A stretch of DNA of 11,006 nucleotides from Bifidobacterium breve (GTDB lineage Bacteria; Actinomycetota; Actinomycetes; Nanopelagicales; Nanopelagicaceae): positions 1-11,006 of the forward strand of contig CAMBGL010000030.1 of the NCBI GenBank assembly GCA_945866155.1, written 5' to 3'. The stretch's first letter is position 1. Each line of letters begins with the position of its first letter. The position numbers and the translations under genes are program-made. The notes beneath the pieces were generated by a model. The model searched no databases and was not told the origin of the DNA. It was given only the letters and a program-made list of their open reading frames with translations. Positions 1-5,420 of this stretch are shown here, piece after piece.

Positions 1-821
1 ATGGCGATAGCAACTCGGTGTGCTTTGATTAGATGAGCCATTGGGTCGAGCGTGCTGCTTTCAAATAGAGCGCCAGTTTTTTTAATATCACGAATCAAAT
101 CATCTGGAATCTCACCAAATGCCCACACAGCACGCCCAGGCTCTGAAATTGAAAGCGGTCCATGACGATAATCAAGTGCAGGATATGCCTCTGCCCAAAA
201 TTGTGAAGATTCGCGAGTTTTGAGCGCTGCTTCTTGCGCAAGGCCGATTGTCCATCCACGACCGAGAAAAGTTATTTGTTCAACATTGACTAAATCACCG
301 AGGTCACATGTGAGTGCCTCTTGCGCATCTTTAATGATTGAACGAAGATTAAATCCTAAATGCATTCGTAATAAACCAAGAGCAGCTGTTGCCCAACGAG
401 TTTGTAGTACTGATTTTTCATCAGCAAAAGGCATAACAATTGAATGTGTTGCATACTCAGTTACAGGTGAGCCATGGACTGAAGTCAACATAACAGAGGG
501 AATTTTTGTTTTTTCTAACATCTTTACAACTTCGGTTGTTGTTCCCGAGCGCGAAATTGAAACAATTTTGTCGTACTTACGTTCGTAATTCATTTCGGAT
601 CCAACATAAACATCAGTTTCACCATGGCCAGCAGCTTCACGAAGCGATGCGTATGCCATCGACATAAACCAAGAACTTCCACAACCAACTACTGCAACCT
701 TCTCGCCCTTTTCGGGAAAAAGATGGAGTGAACTTGACGCGAAGTCAGCAACTTGCTCCCAGACAGATGGCTGCGACGCTATCTCTGCATCTGCATATTC
801 GCAGGCAACTTTGGCGCTCAT
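1..821 (-). CDS. SIS-domain sugar-phosphate isomerase/deaminase (AgaS/NagB-II/GlmS-like), C-terminus cut by window edge
   Basis: Reading minus from the ATG at 821, the frame stays open to the left edge for 273 visible residues, so only the C-terminal end is missing. Two SIS domains are visible. The first has VVGCGSS (about 44-50) and SISRSGTTTEVV (88-99), the sugar-phosphate binding loops of this fold. The second starts near FLGRGW (185-190), followed by an ALKTRE...AEAY...YRHGP block (199-222) that matches the GlmS isomerase-domain and AgaS pattern. There is no N-terminal glutaminase domain, so it is not full GlmS. Known relatives interconvert or deaminate amino-sugar phosphates in the cytoplasm (AgaS, NagB-II, FrlB). 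The divergent DeoR regulator and class II aldolase favour an AgaS-like role in galactosamine-type catabolism, but the substrate is inferred. The start is supported by a good promoter whose -10 ends 8 bases upstream, with no Shine-Dalgarno. Confidence 0.88.
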   Translation of the reverse strand, partial: MSAKVACEYADAEIASQPSVWEQVADFASSSLHLFPEKGEKVAVVGCGSSWFMSMAYASLREAAGHGETDVYVGSEMNYERKYDKIVSISRSGTTTEVVKMLEKTKIPSVMLTSVHGSPVTEYATHSIVMPFADEKSVLQTRWATAALGLLRMHLGFNLRSIIKDAQEALTCDLGDLVNVEQITFLGRGWTIGLAQEAALKTRESSQFWAEAYPALDYRHGPLSISEPGRAVWAFGEIPDDLIRDIKKTGALFESSTLDPMAHLIKAHRVAIA

Positions 822-829
822 AATGCGAA

Positions 830-858
830 ACCATATGCGAGTGATTGGAAAGAGTCAA
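830..858 (-). promoter_or_regulatory. Sigma70-type promoter of the SIS gene, leaderless
   Basis: On the minus strand a TTGACT -35 (858 to 853) is separated by exactly 17 bases from a TATGGT -10 (835 to 830). The ATG at 821 lies 8 bases beyond the -10, where transcription would start, so the mRNA is probably leaderless. The -35 lies inside a perfect inverted repeat (853-870), and an ATATGC element (833-838) overlaps the -10, so a repressor could block this promoter. Confidence 0.7.
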
Positions 859-870
859 AAAATTTTGACT
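853..870. promoter_or_regulatory. Perfect inverted repeat AGTCAAAA-AA-TTTTGACT, candidate operator
   Basis: The arms are 8 bases each with a two-base AA centre. Each arm carries a TTGACT hexamer pointing outward: the minus one is the -35 of the SIS gene, and the plus one points towards the DeoR gene. No TANNNT sits 16-18 bases beyond the plus TTGACT, so it may not act as a plus -35. The position between a DeoR gene and its likely target makes it a good candidate operator, though AT-rich symmetry alone is not proof. Confidence 0.5.
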
Positions 871-900
871 GCTTATATAGTAAAGTGAGCATAAACAATC

Positions 901-916
901 ATATGCTTGCGCATAT
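901..916. promoter_or_regulatory. Perfect inverted repeat ATATGC-TTGC-GCATAT, candidate DeoR operator
   Basis: This 16-base palindrome has 6-base arms and a TTGC centre. A third copy of the ATATGC half-site lies at 833-838 over the SIS -10. The palindrome contains TATGCT (902-907), a possible -10 for the DeoR gene that would start the mRNA near 914, ahead of the Shine-Dalgarno at 929. Binding here would then give autoregulation. No good -35 is visible for that -10, so the promoter part is weak. Confidence 0.45.
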
Positions 917-928
917 CTATTCATTTGC

Positions 929-934
929 GAGGAG
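929..934 (+). promoter_or_regulatory. Shine-Dalgarno of the DeoR gene
   Basis: GAGGAG lies 6 bases before the ATG at 941. It fixes that start, and it is the only strong Shine-Dalgarno I see at a start codon in this window; most of the other starts look leaderless or translationally coupled. Confidence 0.8.
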
Positions 935-940
935 AACTGC

Positions 941-1735
941 ATGAATCGCCAACTTCGCCTTAGCAGCATCCTCGAACTTGTCGTAGAAAAAGGAAGCGTT
1001 GAAGTCGATGATGCTTCTCGAATTCTTGGAGTATCAGCTGCGACGATCAGACGAGATTTTGATGTTCTAGCAAAGCGCCAATTACTCACGCGAACCCACG
1101 GTGGAGCCGTAGCAACGGGCAGCTCTCTTGGATTGCCGCTTACTTATAAGGTAGCGAAAGATGACAAAGTAAAACAAAGAATTGCAAAAGTAGCTGCTGA
1201 AATGGTTACGCGCCATCAAATAATTGGGATCAATGGTGGCACAACATCTACCGAAGTTGCACGCGCGCTTGCTGCAAGATCAGAGTTCGCAGCTAGTGAT
1301 ACTCAAGAACATTCGCCAGCGCTAACAGTTGTAACAAACGCAGTAAATATTGCAGCAGAGTTGACTGTTCGCCACCAAATAAAGATTGTTGTAACCGGTG
1401 GTGTTGCGCGTCCACAATCATATGAATTGACTGGCCCTTTTGCAGAAGAAGTACTGAAGGAAGTAAATATCGATATTACATTTCTTGGTGTAAATGCTTT
1501 CAATCCAATAATGGGCGCTGCCGCTAACCATGAAGATGAAGCAAAAATAAATCGCCAAATGGTGCAACGTTCCAAAAAAGTCGTCGTCGTTGCAGATAGT
1601 TCGAAATTTACTCATACTGCTTTTGCCACAATCTGCCCTGCAGATCAAATTAATACGATTATCACTGACTCCGGAACAGATGAAAAAATGCTAGAAGAAT
1701 TACGCCAACTAGGAATAGAAATAATCATCGCCTAA
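941..1735 (+). CDS. DeoR-family transcriptional repressor (AgaR-like)
   Basis: This 264-residue cytoplasmic DNA-binding protein has the usual DeoR length and order. An N-terminal winged helix-turn-helix (about 5-58) includes VDDASRILGVSAATIRRDF (22-40) and the hallmark LTRTHGGA (49-56). The DeoRC effector domain follows, with GINGGTTSTEVA (97-108), VTNAVNIAAEL (131-141), VTGGV (151-155) and VVVADSSKF (215-223). Family members sense sugar phosphates and are usually repressors of neighbouring catabolic genes. A stretch at about 112-126 before the VVTN strand seems slightly longer than usual. The gene diverges from the SIS gene and its stop is one base from the aldolase ATG, so regulator and aldolase share an mRNA. 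The inducer is probably a sugar phosphate of this pathway (inference). Confidence 0.92.
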   Translation: MNRQLRLSSILELVVEKGSVEVDDASRILGVSAATIRRDFDVLAKRQLLTRTHGGAVATGSSLGLPLTYKVAKDDKVKQRIAKVAAEMVTRHQIIGINGGTTSTEVARALAARSEFAASDTQEHSPALTVVTNAVNIAAELTVRHQIKIVVTGGVARPQSYELTGPFAEEVLKEVNIDITFLGVNAFNPIMGAAANHEDEAKINRQMVQRSKKVVVVADSSKFTHTAFATICPADQINTIITDSGTDEKMLEELRQLGIEIIIA

Positions 1736-1736
1736 A

Positions 1737-2573
1737 ATGACGCAACTCAACCCACTTAAAATTATTTCAGGAGAACTGAAAAATAGCGCTGCAGTAGGGG
1801 CATTCAATGTAATTCTTCTAGAACATGCGGAAGCAATTGTTGCTGGGGCAGAAAAAGTGAAACTACCTGTTGTTTTACAAATTAGTCAGAATTGCGTCGA
1901 TTACCACGGCGCACTCAAGCCAATTGCACTTGCATCCAAGGCTATCGCGCAAGATTCTTTGGTGAATGTTTCCTTGCATCTAGATCACGCGGAGAGTGAA
2001 TTGTTAGTTCAGGAAGCACTCGATTTAGGTTTTGACAGCATTATGTTTGATGGTTCTAAGTTGGACTATTCAAGCAATGTGCAGGCAAGTATTCGGATGG
2101 CGCAGCTGTGCCGGCAATACGGAGCAACAATCGAGGTAGAACTTGGTGAAGTTGGTGGCAAAGATGGTGTTCATGCACCAGGTGTTCGGACTAATCCTGT
2201 CGAAGCACAAGCATTTGTTGAAGCGACAGGAGTGGATTTATTAGCAGTAGCGGTTGGGAGTTCACATGCGATGACAACTCGTGATGCCACTTTAGATTTT
2301 GAATTGATTTCTCAGATTGCCAAGACTGTAAGTGTCCCGTTGGTTCTTCATGGATCATCTGGGGTAAGTGATGAAGATTTACAAAGGGCAGTTAGAGCTG
2401 GAATGCGTAAGGTAAATATTGCAACACACCTCAATCATCTTTTTACCGATGAGATTCGTGAAATTCTAAACTCTGATTCAAAAATTGTAGATCCTCGAAA
2501 GTACGTAAAAAGTGCTAGAAATAAAGTTGCCGATGAATGTGGGCGACTATTACAGTTACTAGCCCTTTTCTAA
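1737..2573 (+). CDS. Class II zinc-dependent aldolase, tagatose/fructose-bisphosphate type (GatY/KbaY-like)
   Basis: The 278-residue protein has the length and order of GatY/KbaY/FbaA aldolases, which split a ketose 1,6-bisphosphate into dihydroxyacetone phosphate and glyceraldehyde 3-phosphate. Visible sites are AFNV (22-25), HLDHA (81-85) with catalytic Asp83 and zinc ligand His84, the VELGEVGGKDG loop (134-144), zinc ligands His177 (VGSSHA) and His205 (VLHGSSG), and the phosphate-binding KVNIAT (225-230). The VGSSHAMTT segment departs from the more common GTSHGAY, so substrate choice is uncertain. The gene follows the DeoR stop by one base with no Shine-Dalgarno, so translation probably reinitiates from the regulator. 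Context with the SIS protein favours tagatose 1,6-bisphosphate, but fructose bisphosphate or a deoxy-ketose phosphate cannot be excluded. No kinase of the pathway is in view. Confidence 0.88.
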   Translation: MTQLNPLKIISGELKNSAAVGAFNVILLEHAEAIVAGAEKVKLPVVLQISQNCVDYHGALKPIALASKAIAQDSLVNVSLHLDHAESELLVQEALDLGFDSIMFDGSKLDYSSNVQASIRMAQLCRQYGATIEVELGEVGGKDGVHAPGVRTNPVEAQAFVEATGVDLLAVAVGSSHAMTTRDATLDFELISQIAKTVSVPLVLHGSSGVSDEDLQRAVRAGMRKVNIATHLNHLFTDEIREILNSDSKIVDPRKYVKSARNKVADECGRLLQLLALF

Positions 2574-2596
2574 GGAAAATAAGCATCCCAATTCGG

Positions 2597-2602
2597 TAGG
2601 CT
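2597..2602 (+). promoter_or_regulatory. Candidate -10 (TAGGCT) for the glycosyltransferase gene, leaderless
   Basis: TAGGCT ends 7 bases before the ATG at 2610, and no Shine-Dalgarno precedes that ATG. No -35 match is visible at the expected distance (2574-2579 is GGAAAA). Readthrough from the aldolase, 36 bases upstream, is also possible. Confidence 0.4.
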
Positions 2603-2609
2603 AAGAAAC

Positions 2610-4031
2610 ATGACAAAGCCCACCATAATTCTTGCAACTAGTAATGGTGTGGGTATGGGCCACTTAGCTCGCGCAAGTGCAATCGCGGTCGCACTCAAAG
2701 AAATTGCAAATCCAATCATTGTTTCAATGGCTGGTGGAATTGCAGACCTTCCTTCATATATGGGAATACGTTGTGAATATATTCCCGGCCGCGACCGCGG
2801 GTGGATGTCGCGCGAAAAATGGGATAAATATCTGCGCGACCGCTTACTCGCTTTAGTAGAAGAGACAGGTGCAACTGTTCTCTCATTTGACGGCGTTGCT
2901 CCTTATCCAGGAGTAATCGCTGCAAAAAATTCAAATTCAAATCTGGCCCTTGTCTGGGTTCGTCGTGGCTTATGGCAGAAAAAACCACAGAGATTTGTTT
3001 TAGGTTTGCAATCGCGCATGATGGATCAAATTATTGAACCTGGAGATATTGCTCGCGAATACGATCATGGGCCTACTTCAATTCGCCGAGATGCAGTGCT
3101 TACTTCGCCAGTTTCATTATTTCAACCATCGTATGCGATGTCTCGTGAAGATGCGCGCAGAGCATTAGCTCTAGATCTAAATCGTCCAGCTGTATTAGTT
3201 CAATTAGGTACGGGCGATAGCGATGTGAATGAGAAGATGAGCGCAGCGTTATCAGGTTTACTTGGTTGGAAAGATTTACAGGTAATACTTACAAAAGCGC
3301 CAACAGATAAAAATGGTAAATCATTAGCGCCAGATGGTTTAGATATAAAGGTATTACGATATTTTCCACTCGCAAATGTACTCCATGCATTTGATGCAGG
3401 TGTGTGTGCAACAGGATATAACGGAGTACATGAGCTATTACCTGCTGGAATCCCAACAGTCTTTGTCTCAAATATTCGAGGAACAGATGATCAGGAAGCC
3501 CGCGCTCAGTGGTGTCATGACAAAGGTTTCGCGCTAAGGGCTGATCAAAGCAATTTAGCTGATATCACTGAAAAAGTGCGCCAATTACAAGATTCCGGAA
3601 CACGTGAGCGTCTCTCGAAAAAATGTAAAGAATTACCGGCCTCAAATGGAGGAGCCGAAATTGCACAAATTCTCTTCGAGTTAGCAATAAAATCAAATAC
3701 GAATAGGCCCGCAAAATTGACATACGTGCGATTGATTGTTCAAGATCACGTAAACCGCGGCCTGCGCCACGTTGCGAATTTAGGATTGCGCCGAGTTGGA
3801 CTTGTTTATCGATTTTTAAATCCTCATATTGTTACTGAAATCGTAAAAGAAGCGGAACCTGTTTTTGGCAATCAGACTGATGCAGCCCAACTGAGGGAAC
3901 TCATAAAAGGTGAAACACGATTTGAGCATCTTATCTCTGGCGCATCAGAAAAATATAGAAATAGAAGAATTGAAATTGCAGCTACTGCATATGGAGAGAA
4001 AGTAGTAATTACGAAGTCGCGCCCACTCTAG
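2610..4031 (+). CDS. GT-B fold glycosyltransferase (MurG/UGT-like) with C-terminal extension
   Basis: This 473-residue protein has no signal peptide or membrane segment, so it is cytoplasmic or peripheral. The N-terminal Rossmann domain opens with IILATSNGVGMGHLARA (6-22), equivalent to the glycine-rich acceptor/diphosphate loop of GT28/GT1 enzymes, and includes VLSFDG (90-95). The second domain has VLVQLGTGD (195-203) and the nucleotide-sugar block around GYNGVHELLPAGIPTVFVS (269-287) followed by TDDQEARA (292-299), resembling the MurG and UGT donor site. After about residue 360 comes a basic stretch of about 110 residues that I cannot assign. Donor and acceptor are unknown. It could decorate a lipid, a cell-wall polymer or a small molecule. 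Its neighbours do not explain its role. MurG is unlikely because the sequence is longer and the context is not a cell-wall cluster. Confidence 0.8.
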   Translation: MTKPTIILATSNGVGMGHLARASAIAVALKEIANPIIVSMAGGIADLPSYMGIRCEYIPGRDRGWMSREKWDKYLRDRLLALVEETGATVLSFDGVAPYPGVIAAKNSNSNLALVWVRRGLWQKKPQRFVLGLQSRMMDQIIEPGDIAREYDHGPTSIRRDAVLTSPVSLFQPSYAMSREDARRALALDLNRPAVLVQLGTGDSDVNEKMSAALSGLLGWKDLQVILTKAPTDKNGKSLAPDGLDIKVLRYFPLANVLHAFDAGVCATGYNGVHELLPAGIPTVFVSNIRGTDDQEARAQWCHDKGFALRADQSNLADITEKVRQLQDSGTRERLSKKCKELPASNGGAEIAQILFELAIKSNTNRPAKLTYVRLIVQDHVNRGLRHVANLGLRRVGLVYRFLNPHIVTEIVKEAEPVFGNQTDAAQLRELIKGETRFEHLISGASEKYRNRRIEIAATAYGEKVVITKSRPL

Positions 4032-4039
4032 ACCTCATA

Positions 4040-4045
4040 TATAAT
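4040..4045 (+). promoter_or_regulatory. Consensus -10 (TATAAT) for the nitroreductase gene, leaderless
   Basis: A perfect TATAAT ends 8 bases before the ATG at 4054, in the 22-base gap after the glycosyltransferase stop. The -35 region (around 4017-4022) is poor. Its last T is the first base of an in-frame TTG at 4045, so a transcript starting at the normal distance could not include that TTG; the ATG at 4054 is the likely start. Confidence 0.6.
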
Positions 4046-4053
4046 TGCGCTTT

Positions 4054-4626
4054 ATGAGCGCTAACACATCTGTACCGATTTATCCCTTACTTGCAGAGAG
4101 AAAGAGCCCCCGCTCACTCGACGAATCTGTAACGCTATCGCCGGATGAAATAAGAGCGCTACTCGAAGCAGCGCGATGGGCGCCATCAGCAAATAATTTA
4201 CAACCGTGGCGCTTCTTTGTTGGCCAACGTGGAGACTCAGTATTTCCAAATATTTTGGAATCACTACGCCCTTTCAATCAAGGCTGGGCAAAGAGAGCAT
4301 CGCTACTAGCTCTAGTTGCTGGAGTTGAAAAGAATGAAGATGGAAGTGAGAATAATTCATATATGTATGACTGTGCGCTTGCAGTTTCTCAATTTACACT
4401 TGAAGCACACAGCCGTGGATATGTTGCACACCAAATGGCAGGATTTGAAAAAGATATAGCGATCCGCAATCTTTCGATAGCACCTGGGTTAATCCCAGTC
4501 GTTGTCGTTGCGATAGGAAAGCAATCTGGAGTCGAACAGTTAGATGAAGCAACTGCGCAACGCGAATTAGCTCCTAGGGTACGCAAACCTTTGGAAGAAA
4601 TCGTTGTTATTGGTTTAGAGCACTAA
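4054..4626 (+). CDS. Nitroreductase-family FMN-dependent oxidoreductase
   Basis: From the ATG at 4054 this is a 190-residue protein of normal nitroreductase length. The FMN phosphate motif RKSPR (16-20, RxSxR) is followed by ALLEAARWAPSANNLQPWRF (35-54), the central signature of the family, and later PVVVVAIGK (148-156) before a C-terminal tail. The family uses FMN and NAD(P)H to reduce nitro groups, quinones, enones or flavins, usually as a cytoplasmic homodimer. The true substrate cannot be told from sequence. An in-frame TTG at 4045 would add three residues but falls within the -10 hexamer, so I reject it. The gene runs towards kynA and its TAA overlaps the kynA TAG. That contact is positional and does not by itself show a link to tryptophan metabolism. 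Confidence 0.88.
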   Translation: MSANTSVPIYPLLAERKSPRSLDESVTLSPDEIRALLEAARWAPSANNLQPWRFFVGQRGDSVFPNILESLRPFNQGWAKRASLLALVAGVEKNEDGSENNSYMYDCALAVSQFTLEAHSRGYVAHQMAGFEKDIAIRNLSIAPGLIPVVVVAIGKQSGVEQLDEATAQRELAPRVRKPLEEIVVIGLEH

Positions 4627-5420
4627 AAGCGAGATCTAATCTCCCATAGATCAACAAATACAGGATTGAAAAGAGTGCTATGTAAGTAACTAGTACCACT
4701 GGATCCGCCACTACCCATTTTGTGGCCGATAGTTCGCTCCACCATCTTTACATGGCGGTATCGCCATTCTTGAATTCCTTCATCAATATCAACAAGGCGC
4801 TCACACACCATTGCACTATCGGGACTATTTCTGTGTATCTCTAGCAACACATCTTGTACAGAAGCATTAGTTTCATAAGCTTTGCTCTTGTCACGATCTA
4901 GGACTTCACTTGGTACTGGATGACCTTGTTTGCTCAAATATACAAGCAAGGAATCCCAAAGGGAGTTGCCATTAGTAATCACTGCAATCTCGGCTTGAAT
5001 ATCAACAGGTAAGTGTCCCGCCATTTTGCTATCGCGTCGCCCAAGGATTGCTTCCACTTTTCTAAATTGTGCTGATTGGAAACCACTGGATGAAGATAAA
5101 TAACTTCGGAATGAGTTAAATTGAAGTGGTGTCATTGTTTCCAAAATATCAATTTGTGCAACACATACCTTCATAATTGTTCGGATTCGGCTCAATAAAG
5201 AGAGTGAATAGTGAGTATCGCCAGCCTCTAAAGATTTTTGAGCCGCTTGAAACTCATGGATGAGTTCTTTGAACCATAACTCATAAGTTTGGTGAATGAT
5301 AATAAAGAGCATTTCATCATGCTCTGGTCCAACTGAAAGAGGACGTTGTAACTTCAGTAATTCATCAATAGCTAAATAAGAAGTGTACGTAAGTGCAGAA
5401 TCAAAGTTTTCTTCGCTCAT
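4623..5420 (-). CDS. kynA: Tryptophan 2,3-dioxygenase
   Basis: This 265-residue protein has the length of bacterial TDOs, cytoplasmic haem tetramers that convert L-tryptophan to N-formylkynurenine with O2. Recognisable are FIIIHQTYELWFKELIHEF (39-57) with His43 and Phe39 of the substrate pocket (His55 and Phe51 in Xanthomonas numbering), FRSYLSSSSGFQSAQFR (104-120) with Arg105 for the substrate carboxylate, and WRYRHVKMVERTIGHK (219-234) with proximal haem ligand His223. The pocket Thr that lies 14 residues after this His in well-studied TDOs (Thr254 Xanthomonas, Thr342 human) is Ser237 here, in MGSGGSSG. The ATG overlaps the kynU stop as ATGA, so the two are translationally coupled. No kynurenine formamidase lies next to it. 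The 3' end overlaps the nitroreductase stop by four bases. Confidence 0.96.
   Translation of the reverse strand: MSEENFDSALTYTSYLAIDELLKLQRPLSVGPEHDEMLFIIIHQTYELWFKELIHEFQAAQKSLEAGDTHYSLSLLSRIRTIMKVCVAQIDILETMTPLQFNSFRSYLSSSSGFQSAQFRKVEAILGRRDSKMAGHLPVDIQAEIAVITNGNSLWDSLLVYLSKQGHPVPSEVLDRDKSKAYETNASVQDVLLEIHRNSPDSAMVCERLVDIDEGIQEWRYRHVKMVERTIGHKMGSGGSSGTSYLHSTLFNPVFVDLWEIRSRF

Noticed and set aside
220..588. Plus-strand open frame of 122 codons
   Set aside because: It lies wholly antisense to the SIS gene, whose minus frame has clear SIS motifs. No start signal or recognisable protein is seen.
876..881. TATAGT as the DeoR -10
   Set aside because: The hexamer is good, but the expected -35 position (853-858) reads AGTCAA, and the TTGACT at 865 is only five bases away. 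Not strong enough to list.
745..1089. Minus-strand open frame of 114 codons across the SIS/DeoR divergent region
   Set aside because: It overlaps the DeoR coding start and the SIS start in other frames, covers the promoters, and its Ser/Arg-rich product looks like an out-of-frame reading.
2566..2579. Inverted repeat TTTTC-TAAG-GAAAA at the aldolase stop as a terminator
   Set aside because: The stem is five pairs, nearly all A-T, with no following T-run. It is too weak to call.
4045..4053. TTG start for the nitroreductase
   Set aside because: Its first base is the last base of a perfect TATAAT -10, so it would not be in the mRNA. The ATG at 4054 is 8 bases past the -10.
4631..4643. GAGAT-CTA-ATCTC hairpin just past the nitroreductase stop
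   Set aside because: It is a five-pair stem with a three-base loop, inside the kynA coding end and without a T-tract. Probably chance.
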